Positions 56,538-64,000 of a stretch of DNA of 64,000 nt are shown piece after piece. How positions within the stretch are numbered: the first letter of the stretch is position 1; the number at the start of each line of letters is the position of its first letter. The stretch comes from Streptomyces tuirus (GTDB taxonomy: Bacteria; Actinomycetota; Actinomycetes; Streptomycetales; Streptomycetaceae). Where the stretch lies: contig JAGTPG010000002.1 in NCBI GenBank assembly GCA_018195615.1, positions 5,325,501-5,389,500 of the forward strand, written 5' to 3'. Under the pieces are notes generated by a model. It was not told the DNA's origin. It saw nothing but the letters and a program-made list of their open reading frames with translations, and did not search any database. A program made the translations under genes and the position numbers.

Positions 56538-56632
56538 AAGGGAGAAGACTGCCTCACCGGGACGGCTGGTTCCAGAAGGGAACCCCGGTGGCTGAACGCC
56601 CGCTGGTCTCCGGCCGTATGGAAGGGGAGGCA

Positions 56633-57730
56633 ATGCCCGTGCGCACGACCGGAGGTACCGGGCCGGTGGCCACCACGAAACCCGCCCCGCGGGAGACCGA
56701 CGAGCCCCCCGAGAACGAACTCACAGCGCCATCACCGGCCGACGGACCGGAACCGTCGTCGGGCGACGGACCGGAAGACGGCCGGCACCTCAACCCGCCC
56801 CTGCTGCTCACGCTCGTGCTGCTCACGGCCGTCATGCTGCAGGACCCGATCCGCGGGGCCCTGTCCGCACCGGTGATGCAGAGCTGGATGACGGTGTTCG
56901 TCGCGGTGATGGTCCAGGCGCTGCCGTTCCTGGTGCTCGGTGTGCTGCTGTCGGCGGCGATCGCGGTGTTCGTGCCGCCGTCCTTCTTCGCCCGGGCCCT
57001 GCCCAAACGCCCGGCCCTCGCTGTCCCGGTCGCGGGCGCGGCGGGCGCGGTCCTGCCGGGCTGCGAATGCGCGTCGGTGCCGGTCGCCGGAGCACTGGTC
57101 CGCCGAGGCGTCACACCCGCGGCGGCGCTGGCGTTCCTCCTCTCCGCGCCCGCCATCAACCCGATCGTGCTGACGGCGACGGCCGTGGCCTTCCCCGGCG
57201 ACCCGGAGATGGTCCTGGCCCGCTTCGTCGCGAGCCTGCTGGTGGCCTGCGCGATGGGCTGGCTCTGGCACCGCCTCGGCCGCACGGACTGGCTGCGGCC
57301 CCCGGCCCGGGCGTCGTACGAGGACCAGGGCAAGGGGGCCGCGTTCTGGGGCTCCGTGCGGCACGACGTGATGCACGCGGGCGGCTTCCTGGTGGTCGGC
57401 GCGATGGCCGCGGCGACGCTGAAGGCGGTGGTGCCGCAGGAGTGGCTGAGCGCGGCGGCCGGAAACCCGGTCGTCTCGATCCTGGCCCTCGCGGCGCTCG
57501 CCGTCCTGCTGTCCATCTGCTCGGAGGCGGACGCCTTCGTGGCCGCGTCCCTGACCCAGTTCTCGCTGACGGCCCGTCTGACGTTCCTGGTCGTGGGGCC
57601 GATGATCGACCTGAAGCTCTTCGCGATGCAGGCGGGCACCTTCGGCCGCGCCTTCGCCCTGCGTTTCGCCCCCGCGACCTTCGCCCTGGCCGTCGTCGTG
57701 TCGGCCCTGACCGGAACGGTCCTGCTGTGA
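56633..57730 (+). CDS. DUF318 (SaoE/YcgR-like) permease
   Basis: 365 residues. ATG 56633 is preferred because GGAAGGGG (56621-56628) precedes it; GTG 56588 is in frame. A Pro/Glu-rich head leads to about eight helices: PPLLLTLVLLTAVMLQDPIRG, VMVQALPFLVLGVLLSAAIAVFV, then the hallmark GAVLPGCECASVPVAGALVRRGV and LSAPAINPIVLTATAVAF, and ICSEADAFVAASLTQ. The CxCxSVP loop is diagnostic of this permease family. In B. subtilis the related YcgR-YcgQ pair is zinc-regulated. Coupled to the next gene by GTGA. No Zur-type box is visible upstream. Confidence 0.85.
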   Translation: MPVRTTGGTGPVATTKPAPRETDEPPENELTAPSPADGPEPSSGDGPEDGRHLNPPLLLTLVLLTAVMLQDPIRGALSAPVMQSWMTVFVAVMVQALPFLVLGVLLSAAIAVFVPPSFFARALPKRPALAVPVAGAAGAVLPGCECASVPVAGALVRRGVTPAAALAFLLSAPAINPIVLTATAVAFPGDPEMVLARFVASLLVACAMGWLWHRLGRTDWLRPPARASYEDQGKGAAFWGSVRHDVMHAGGFLVVGAMAAATLKAVVPQEWLSAAAGNPVVSILALAALAVLLSICSEADAFVAASLTQFSLTARLTFLVVGPMIDLKLFAMQAGTFGRAFALRFAPATFALAVVVSALTGTVLL

Positions 57731-58428
57731 ACCGCGTGGCCCAGTCGGCTCTCCTGTTCCTGCTCGGCGCGACACTCCTGCACGCCGGCACGACCGACCT
57801 CTACCTGCGCTACGTCAAGGCCGGCCTGCGCCCGCTGGTGCTGCTCGCGGGCGTGGTGCTGATCGCGACGGCGGCGGCGACACTCTGGTACGAACGCCGC
57901 CGCACACCCGGGCACGAGCACCACGAACCCCGCATCTCCTGGCTCCTCGCCCTCCCCGTCCTCGCCCTGATCCTGGTCGCCCCGCCGGCCCTCGGCTCCT
58001 ACAGCGCGTCCCACACCGGCACGGCCCTGACCAAGCCCTTCGGCTTCCCGGACCTCCCCGCCGACGGCCCCCTCCGCCTCGGTGTGGCCGACTACGCCGG
58101 ACGCGCGGTCTACGACGACGGCCGCTCCCTCCGCGACCGTGAGCTGAAGATCACCGGCTTCGTCACGCTGGACCGCGCGGGCGCCCCCTACCTGGTCCGG
58201 ATGGGCCTCAACTGCTGCGCGGCGGACGCCCAGCCGGTCAAGATCGCCCTGACCGGCGACGTCCCCCCGGTGCTGAGCCCCGACACCTGGCTGGAGATCA
58301 CCGGCCGGTACACGCCCCGCCGGACCAAGGACCCGGTCAACGACGGCCCGATCCCGTACCTCGAGGTCACCAGGGCCAAGCCGGTACCCACGCCGCACGA
58401 CCCGTACGACGAGACGTGGAACACGTGA
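57727..58428 (+). CDS. TIGR03943-family permease partner (YcgQ-like)
   Basis: 233 residues, GTG 57727 overlapping the permease stop. Two N-terminal helices (ALLFLLGATLLHAGTTDLYLRYV and PLVLLAGVVLIATAAATLWY), a His-rich loop GHEHHEP, a third helix LLALPVLALILVAPPALG and an exterior OB-like domain: LKITGFVTLDRAGAPYLVRMGLNCCAADAQPVKIAL and WLEITGRYT. The NCCAADA cysteine pair is the family mark. It always accompanies a DUF318 permease, forming a two-part membrane system of unproven substrate; metal or thiol handling is likely. Confidence 0.85.
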   Translation: MNRVAQSALLFLLGATLLHAGTTDLYLRYVKAGLRPLVLLAGVVLIATAAATLWYERRRTPGHEHHEPRISWLLALPVLALILVAPPALGSYSASHTGTALTKPFGFPDLPADGPLRLGVADYAGRAVYDDGRSLRDRELKITGFVTLDRAGAPYLVRMGLNCCAADAQPVKIALTGDVPPVLSPDTWLEITGRYTPRRTKDPVNDGPIPYLEVTRAKPVPTPHDPYDETWNT

Positions 58429-58508
58429 CGTCCGGCGTGGCACAGCCCTTTCCGGGTACTCGGGAAAGCCGCTGATCAGCGGATGGTCAGCGAGGGGGAG
58501 GGGAACGC

Positions 58509-58919
58509 ATGACCACACTCGAAGGCGAGCGCGCGGCGGCGGAACCGAACCGGGCGCTCCTGACCGAGGCCCGCGAGGAGCTCGCGAAGGCCGACAGCCG
58601 CGCCGGACTGACGCTGGCCGTGCTGGGCGCGGCCCTGACCGCCCTGCTCGGCGCGATCAGCGTCGGCGTCATCACGCCCGCTCAGTACGCCGTGATACCG
58701 CAGCTCCTCGTATGGACCGGCTGCGCGGCCTGCGCCCCGTCCCTCGTCCTCCTGGGCCTGGCCGCGAGGCCCCGACCGGGTACGGGCGACGAAACCAGGC
58801 CGGAGACCCTGTCCCGCACCGCCTGGCTCAAACACCGCTGCACACGCCGTGCGATGGCCTGGGGTGCCCTCTTCCTCACGCTGACCCTGGCGGGGACACT
58901 GGCCGGTCTGCTCTCCTAG
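58509..58919 (+). CDS. Pycsar-effector-like membrane protein (PycTM type)
   Basis: 136 residues, ATG 58509 behind GGGGGAGGGG. Cytosolic helix LLTEAREELAKADSRAG, two adjacent membrane helices (LTLAVLGAALTALLGAISVGV and VIPQLLVWTGCAACAPSLVLLGLAA), a basic loop TAWLKHRCTRRAM and a final helix. This is the layout of the PycTM effectors formerly called integral membrane plasmid transfer proteins in Streptomyces. In Pycsar defence the effector damages the membrane when a phage-sensing cyclase makes cCMP or cUMP. No cyclase gene is seen here, so defence function is uncertain. Confidence 0.6.
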   Translation: MTTLEGERAAAEPNRALLTEAREELAKADSRAGLTLAVLGAALTALLGAISVGVITPAQYAVIPQLLVWTGCAACAPSLVLLGLAARPRPGTGDETRPETLSRTAWLKHRCTRRAMAWGALFLTLTLAGTLAGLLS

Positions 58920-58933
58920 CCACCGACTGCTCT

Positions 58934-59589
58934 TCAGTCAGGGCCGCTCCAGTCGAAGGGGAAGTACTTGCTCGACTTGCCGGAGCGTTCCCAGGAGAAG
59001 CCGAACGCGTCTGCGCGGTCGACGGTGGCCCGACCCCACGTGGCGATCTGGCCTGGCCCGACCTCGGCTCCCGGGGGGTTGTGGACCTGGACGCGCGCGC
59101 CGTTCGGAGTGGTCGGGCCGGTGAGCGCCTCGGCGCTCGCCGTGACACGGCCCGGGATCTCGGCTCGCCAGGTGGCGAGGTCCTCGTCGATCTCCACGTG
59201 GATGGGGGCGATGTCCATGCCGCGCATCTCGGGGTGGAACATCTCTCCGAACTGTGCCGGCCATCCGCCCGCCTCACCGCCGAAGACGGTCCCGAGCGCG
59301 GCCCGCTGCTGGTCGTCGGCGCGTTCGTCGAGGAAGACCGCGGCGTAGGGGTCGGTGTGCGTGCCGGCCCACGGGTTGCCCTCGAAGGTGCCGAGCATCA
59401 GGACGTTGAGACCGTCGAGCCGTACGTCGCCGAAGTTGCCTTCCCGGATGTGCCAGACCAGTACGCCTTCGCAGTCACCGTAGGTCGGGGCTGTGCGAAC
59501 GTGCACGGGCAGGGTATGGCGCACTTGCACACATCGAACCAGTCGCCGGCCAGGTGCCAGCGCGTACCGGTGGTGGCCTGTTCTGTCAT
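58934..59589 (-). CDS. DUF1326 family protein
   Basis: 218 residues with one base restored near 59497. ATG 59589 follows GGCAGGAGGGAAG. It begins TRWHLAGDWFDVCKCAIPCPCTFAQ, with a CxC-x4-CxC cysteine cluster, then across the break PTYGDCEGVLVWHIREGNFGDVRLDGLNV, HTDPYAAVFLDERADDQQRAALGTVFGGEAGG, and VHNPPGAEVGPGQIATWGRAT. The Cys cluster at the N-terminus is the family hallmark and looks metal-binding. It precedes a DUF2182 membrane gene, a pairing I know from other bacteria. Confidence 0.82.
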
Positions 59590-59755
59590 CTCGCTTCCCT
59601 CCTGCCGAGCTCGAGGGAGCTCAATCGGAGTGGCGAGACCGTGCGTCCCGAGCCCGTTCCCGGGATCGGGAGGCGGCCTCCCTTCCAGCTTGCACCCCAG
59701 GCCCCGGGTGAGAAACAAGTCCACGAAAGAAGTGACCTGGCCCGCTCAGCGGCGA

Positions 59756-60697
59756 TCACATGCCGTCCATCGACGGCATCGAGCCCTGCAGCCCCGGCAG
59801 CAGCCAGTCCTGGAACGGCGCGAGCGCGGCCAGGACGAGGAAGGCGGCGCCCACGACGCCGGTGAGCAGCGGGCCCCGGGACCACAGCTTCTCCATGAAG
59901 ATCACCAAGGCCAGTCCGGCCATCGCCGCCACGTTCATCACGCCGAGCGGAACGAGGACGACCATCAGCCCGGCGCAGCAGCCGACACAGTAGGCGCCGT
60001 GGTGGACGCCCACCCGCAGGTCACGGGCCGATCGCCGGAAGCCGGCGTAGCGCACCAGATGGCTCAGCGGGTCGCGGCAGTGCCGCAGGCAGACGTGCTT
60101 GAGGGGACCCAGCTGATACAGGCCCGCGAGCAGGAAGGCGACCGAACCGATCCAGCGTCCGGCGGTGGGGTGGTCGTCCACCAGCCCGCCGGTGAAGGCC
60201 AGGGCCGCGTAGGCGAGCAGTCCGAAGGCGGTCCACACCAGCAGATATCCGCCCACGAACTCAACGGTGCGGGCGGTCCGGCTCCAGCCGGAGGACCGCC
60301 GGCCGATCCCCCGTACCCAGGTGATGGCCACCGGGGCCATGGACGGCAGCATCATGGCCGCCATCATCGTCACCCAGAGCAGCAGGAACAGGGCCAGCGC
60401 CATCCCCATGGTGCCGGGCTCGACCCCCATGTCCCGGGCCTCCCCGATCGTCAGCGCCCAGGCAGGCACCGCGATCAGCACGACGAGGATCCAGGCGCCC
60501 GCGAGATCCCGAGCGGGCAGCAACCCCCGCCCGCTCCGGTAGGGGCGGGCGACCGGGCGGGTACGAAGGCGGAAGCCCGACCGCGACGCATCGGCGTGCC
60601 CTCCTACGACTGCTTCCAGAACAGCACACGCCCATCTGCGATGCGACCTGACCAAGGGCCCTGACAACGATCCCCAGCTCGGGGGCCTACTCGGCAT
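59756..60697 (-). CDS. DUF2182 membrane protein
   Basis: 313 residues if started at ATG 60697, which overlaps the preceding gene by 11 nt; the exact start is unsure. About seven helices: GAWILVVLIAVPAWALTIG, MGMALALFLLLWVTMMAAMMLPSMAPVAITWV (the Met-rich helix typical of DUF2182), VEFVGGYLLVWTAFGLLAYAALAF, VAFLLAGLYQLGPLKHVCLRHCRDPLSHL, and VGVHHGAYCVGCCAGLMVVLVPLGVMN. The Met, Cys and His ligands point to copper or another soft metal. Same strand as DUF1326, 166 nt upstream of it. Confidence 0.78.
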   Translation of the reverse strand: MPSRPPSWGSLSGPLVRSHRRWACAVLEAVVGGHADASRSGFRLRTRPVARPYRSGRGLLPARDLAGAWILVVLIAVPAWALTIGEARDMGVEPGTMGMALALFLLLWVTMMAAMMLPSMAPVAITWVRGIGRRSSGWSRTARTVEFVGGYLLVWTAFGLLAYAALAFTGGLVDDHPTAGRWIGSVAFLLAGLYQLGPLKHVCLRHCRDPLSHLVRYAGFRRSARDLRVGVHHGAYCVGCCAGLMVVLVPLGVMNVAAMAGLALVIFMEKLWSRGPLLTGVVGAAFLVLAALAPFQDWLLPGLQGSMPSMDGM

Positions 60698-62456
60698 CGC
60701 AGGTCGTGGCCTCGGCCCCAGTCGGTTCGGTAGACCTCGTGCCCGTACTCGCGCTCTTCTTGCCCGCCTCGACGGGGGCGTAGCGCCGCCGTTGGAGCTC
60801 ATCGCGTTCAACGTCCGGGATCGTCATCGACTCGGCAAGCACGGCGGCGAGCGCGCCCACTTGAGTGTTGTCGAGGTCAGTGTGGAAGAGCCACCGGATG
60901 TTCTCGTCGCGCGTGATGAGGTCGATCGCCAAGCGCGCGCTTTTGTCGTGTGTGGTCGTTGCCCGGACGTATCGCACTTGGTCAATCGGGATGTACTGAC
61001 GGACCTCGGCTTGCTCGAGGAATGCGTTCGTCTTGGCCGTGATGATGCGGCGATCCGTGACGGCGACCAGTGTCTTTGCCGCAGCCTTGTCCCTCGCTGC
61101 CGCCAACTTCTCCTTCGCTCCGCCGACGATCGCGGAAATGGGACCGAGGGCATCGAGCTGGTCGGGGAAGCCGAGGACCCGTAGGGTCTCCCCGTCCTCG
61201 AGGAGCCATCGCAGGATGCGAAGGTACGGCTCGCGATCCAGCGATTCGGGTGCGCAGACGACGCCCGGAGCCTCGAGCGGAGGGGCCGGCGGACGGAGAG
61301 CGTCGGCAAGAGGCTCGATCGCCTCCAGAAGGCGGGCGGAGGTTTCGCGGGCTGCCTTCACGTCCTTCCGCTTCCCCGGCAGCGGCCATGCGTCGGGTCC
61401 GGGGAGTTCGGCGGTGATCCGCAGCTCCCGCGTCAGCGCGTCGACCAGGCTCGTCGCTTCGGCGAGAGCGGAGTCGAACTCCGCGCGGGTGTCGCGCGCG
61501 ATGACCTCGGCGTACTGTGCCTCGGCGGCGTCTTCGCGTCCAGCGGCTCTCGCCCTTGCGGCGCGCAGCGCGTGATACCCGGTCCATGCCTTGAGGGAGG
61601 ACAGGAGGGCGTAGGCGTCGAAGGCGATCGCCTCGGCGTTCGTCTGCAGATACTCACGGTGGCTGCGTGCGTCGGGCCGACCGATCTGCCTGACGTGGTC
61701 GCGGACGTTCCCCTGGTAGAGCTCAAGCTGCTTCTGCAACAGCGCTCCACTGCCCGCGACGTCCTCCCACAAGGACGTCGGGACCGATTCGATCTCTCGC
61801 GCCTGGTCGACCGCGCGATCGATGGCGGCGACGAGCCCCGTCAGCTCGGCCCACTGACCCTTGCGGATGGTGGTGAGGACCTGACTTGTCACCGCGAGGT
61901 TGGTCCTGACGAGGCCCGAGACCTCACTCAGCATCATCTGAAGGCCGACCATGGCCAGCGCCGGCCCGATCGAGGCCGCGGTCTGCGCCTTGCTCACCGC
62001 ATTCACGGAGTAGAAGCGGGCCTGATGCAGGATGCGGCCAGGAACCATCACCGCTCCGAGGTTCCCGCCGTCCTTGACGGCGAGCGTCGCGCCGCTGTTC
62101 AGCAGGGCCTGTGCCGTGTCGCCGATCCTGTAGAGCCCCTGGACGCCGGCGAACGCGTTTCCGAGATTGCCGGCCACGGTTGCCGCGTTCCCGATCGAGG
62201 CGAGGACCGCTGAGATCTGCTTGCGGTCGGCAGCCGGCACGATCCCGAAGTCGATCAGATCGGGCTTCAGCTCCGGCGGGACCTCACCGGCGACGACAGC
62301 CACCCCTGGGAGCACCTCCACCAGGATCGTCGACGCCGTAGTCGAGTCGATGTCCGAGTCGGACGTCGGATCGTCCACAAGAGGTGAGTCGGCGGTATTG
62401 CTCCGGCCGTTCTCCTCAGGCTCGGCGATCTCCATCGAGTCCGAAGGGTCCTGCAT
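60687..62456 (-). CDS. Large protein of unknown function with PH-like C-terminal domain
   Basis: 589 residues. ATG 62456 is chosen because GGGGAGGAG lies 5 nt upstream. Residues 1-45 are acidic and Ser/Thr-rich. Two amphipathic, weakly hydrophobic stretches follow (AVLASIGNAATVAGNLGNAFAGV and SIGPALAMVGLQMMLSEVSG). The middle is long and helical (ELYQGNVRDHVRQIGRPDARSH, RAARARAAGREDAAEAQYAEV), likely coiled coil. Near residue 460 comes KTLVAVTDRRIITAKTNAFLEQ then YIPIDQVRYVRATTTHD and RWLFHTDLD, the pattern of a bacterial PH-like (YokE-type) domain. I do not recognise the whole protein. Codons here use more A/T than the core genes, suggesting transfer. Confidence 0.7.
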   Translation of the reverse strand: MQDPSDSMEIAEPEENGRSNTADSPLVDDPTSDSDIDSTTASTILVEVLPGVAVVAGEVPPELKPDLIDFGIVPAADRKQISAVLASIGNAATVAGNLGNAFAGVQGLYRIGDTAQALLNSGATLAVKDGGNLGAVMVPGRILHQARFYSVNAVSKAQTAASIGPALAMVGLQMMLSEVSGLVRTNLAVTSQVLTTIRKGQWAELTGLVAAIDRAVDQAREIESVPTSLWEDVAGSGALLQKQLELYQGNVRDHVRQIGRPDARSHREYLQTNAEAIAFDAYALLSSLKAWTGYHALRAARARAAGREDAAEAQYAEVIARDTRAEFDSALAEATSLVDALTRELRITAELPGPDAWPLPGKRKDVKAARETSARLLEAIEPLADALRPPAPPLEAPGVVCAPESLDREPYLRILRWLLEDGETLRVLGFPDQLDALGPISAIVGGAKEKLAAARDKAAAKTLVAVTDRRIITAKTNAFLEQAEVRQYIPIDQVRYVRATTTHDKSARLAIDLITRDENIRWLFHTDLDNTQVGALAAVLAESMTIPDVERDELQRRRYAPVEAGKKSASTGTRSTEPTGAEATTCDAE

Positions 62457-62562
62457 GCGATCTCCTCCCCGCGCGCCCAACGGCCGGACCTCGTCGGCGT
62501 TGGCTGCCGAATTCTACGGCTCAACGCCTGCGGTTCAGCCCGAATCCGCCGGGATGGGTGGA

Positions 62563-63394
62563 TCAGCGCAGTCCGGCGAAGAGATCGTTCTCGGGTACGG
62601 CCGCGCCGGTGGCGTCCTGGACACGTACGAAGGTCTCCATGCCCATCAATTCGCCGAACCTCTCCTTGCCCATCCTGAGGAAGAAGATGTTCTCGCCCTG
62701 ACTGGCGTGCGCGGCCAGCGCGTCGAACTTCTGGCCGCTGAACGCGGTGGTGTCCACCCACGTGGTGATCTCATCGTCGGGAGGCCGATCTCGGCCAGCG
62801 CGGCGGCCTCGGCAGGATCCGGCTCCGGCATGTCCTCACCGAACTCGCGCATGATCTCGCCGAACCGCTGCATCATCGAGCGGGGCATCGTGGTCCAGTA
62901 CACCTTCGGTGTCAGCGCGGTCATCTCCAGCGCCGCCATCGTGATGCGGTGGGCCTGGATGTGGTCGGGGTGGCCGTAGAAGCCGTTCTCGTCGTAGGTG
63001 ACGACCACATCAGGTCGGTAGTGCCGCATGAGCTCCGCGAGTCGGGCCGCGCCTTCCTCCACGGGGGTCTGCCAGAAGGATCCGGGGCGTCGTTGCTCGG
63101 CCAGCCCATCATCCCGGAGTCGGCATAGTCCAGCATCTCCAGATCGCTGACCTTCAGGACGTCACAGCTCGCCTTGAGTTCTTGACGGCGCATCAATGCG
63201 ACGGCCGCCGGATCGTGCCCGGGACCGCCCGGCTTGACACCCCCCGGTCCGTCACCGCAACCGCCGTCGGTACACGTCACGAGAACCGTGCGGATGCCTT
63301 CCGCCGCGTACCGCGCGAGGACCCCTCCGGTTCCCGTGGCCTCGTCGTCGGGGTGGGCGTGCACCGCCATGAGCGTCAAGGGCCGGTCAGTCAT
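62563..63394 (-). CDS. PIG-L family deacetylase (MshB/Mca-like)
   Basis: 277 residues with bases restored near 63085 and 62783. ATG 63394 has AGGAGGA upstream. Marks: LTLMAVHAHPDDEATGTGGVLARYAAEGIRTVLVTCTDG (zinc motif AHPDDE), MMGWPSNDAPGSFWQTPVEEGAARLAELMRHYRPDVVVTYDENGFYGHPDHIQAHRIT (second zinc motif HPDH) and a C-terminal FDALAAHASQ, FGELMGMETFVR. The family removes N-acetyl groups from GlcNAc-type sugars; the NGFYGHPDH block resembles mycothiol conjugate amidase and MshB. It could be an accessory mycothiol-type amidase. Confidence 0.82.
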
Positions 63395-63869
63395 CAAGCA
63401 GTCCTCCTGCAGAAGTACGTCTTGGTCCGAGTGCGCGGCGGGCGTACCGCGATCCCGGGGCCCGGATCCTGTCGGGGCAGACGACCTTGTGGTCTCCGTG
63501 TTCCCCGCCCGTGCAGCGCCGGTCCCTCGCTCGATGCAACAGCGCGGACCGGACCCGCTGTTCCCGGCGCGGCTGCACGTTTCGGCGCCAGGTCGGATCC
63601 GACTGAGGGCGTGTGGCCGCCGCTCTCCAGATGGCCTCAGGGACCGCCCCTTGGGAGACCCCCACCAAGATCTTCTCCCGGTCTATCCCAAGCGATCTCC
63701 AGGAACGACTCAGGGGCCCGACCCGCGATGCGGATCAGGCCCCTGACCTGGTACTTCTCTGTCGGGGTGGCGTGGTCTCGGGTGGTCCCGCAGGGGCTCG
63801 GAGAGCGGGTTGGCTCCCAGATGGCTCTCACAGCTCTGGACAGCTGAGCCGTCGGCCGCGGTCATGGGC
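63395..63869. other. Gene-poor region with a strong hairpin
   Basis: 475 bp without a supportable gene. TCAGGGGCC near 63710 pairs with GGCCCCTGA near 63743, with an inner CCGC/GCGG, forming a terminator-like structure that could end a transcript from either side. A minus-strand frame of about 60 residues (EKYQVRGLIRIAGRAPESF) crosses this hairpin, but has no ribosome site. Confidence 0.4.
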
Positions 63870-64000
63870 TCACTGCAGCTGATGCGACAGGTCCTCCACG
63901 AGAAGGTCGAGAGTGGCCTCCTCATGGAGCGCGACGCCGAGAGCGGTCATTGCCGGAGCCAGATTCGCGTCCCAGGTCGCGCGGACAGGTTCGCCGTCGA
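63870..64000 (-). CDS. 3' end of a gene entering from the right edge
   Basis: The minus strand is open from the window edge to TGA at 63870-63872. It encodes about 42 residues with good third-position GC: GEPVRATWDANLAPAMTALGV, then ALHEEATLDLLVEDLSHQLQ. The helical, Leu-rich ending is not enough to name a family. Confidence 0.5.
   Translation of the reverse strand, partial: DGEPVRATWDANLAPAMTALGVALHEEATLDLLVEDLSHQLQ

Noticed and set aside
63700..63840. tRNA gene or phage attachment remnant
   Set aside because: A GTCGGGGTGGC piece looked like part of a tRNA, but no cloverleaf or anticodon arm can be drawn, and no integrase gene is nearby.

Overview
The window is chromosomal DNA of a Streptomyces-type actinomycete. 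It has very high GC with G or C in almost every third codon position. GTG and TTG starts are common, genes are often coupled by ATGA or GTGA overlaps, and many genes carry leaderless-type TANNNT promoters. Core gene neighbourhoods (pyrE-fba, kynurenine genes, purA, YbaB-recR, lysC-asd) follow an order I recall from the S. coelicolor core; this is memory, not a search.

One technical point affects the whole annotation. About 38 reading-frame breaks in 26 genes can be read, and in every one the frame moves as if a single base were missing, mostly inside G/C runs. Essential purA is among them. Adding the missing bases makes every gene length divisible by three and restores family motifs. I therefore annotate these genes end to end as intact genes with probable sequencing deletions, not as pseudogenes.

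Layout. 0-6.3 kb: an edge fragment, two secreted proteins, a YbjN-fold protein, an NlpC/P60 peptidase, a DapC-like aminotransferase and a small Gly/Cys-rich membrane protein. 6.3-13.8 kb: DUF2617, membrane spermidine-synthase-like protein, SRPBCC protein, aldose epimerase, pyrE, fba and an MFS exporter. 14-17.6 kb: a tryptophan-to-anthranilate set (tryptophan dioxygenase, kynureninase, arylformamidase-like hydrolase). 17.7-24.1 kb: hydrolase, acyltransferase and two paralogous NarL-type two-component systems. 24.2-29.2 kb: cytochrome P450, Uma2 nuclease, and an ABC-2 exporter divergent from its likely GbsR/MarR repressor. 29.2-36.2 kb: degenerate DAG-kinase protein, purA, GntR regulator, class III aminotransferase, PfpI-MarR pair. 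36.3-41.6 kb: Ser/Thr kinase, SLATT protein, YbaB, recR, DUF5063.

41.6-46.7 kb holds an XRE regulator with three tandem DUF397 genes, a PhzF-family protein, a SgcJ-like secreted protein and an OmpR-type two-component system. 46.9-51.5 kb is the aspartate-pathway operon (lysC with a credible internal beta-subunit start, then asd), followed by a SigE-family sigma factor and its membrane partner. 51.5-58.9 kb has SURF1, an S9 peptidase, a two-RCK ion-channel-like protein, a DUF318/TIGR03943 permease pair and a Pycsar-effector-like protein. 58.9-64 kb looks more accessory: DUF1326 and DUF2182 metal-type genes, a large protein of unknown function with a PH-like C-terminus, a PIG-L deacetylase and an edge fragment.

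I see no rRNA, tRNA, insertion sequence, CRISPR array or biosynthetic gene cluster. The most interesting observations are the run of leaderless promoters, the tandem DUF397 array, several readable operators beside their own regulators, the internal lysC start, and the unknown PH-like gene next to the metal-type pair.
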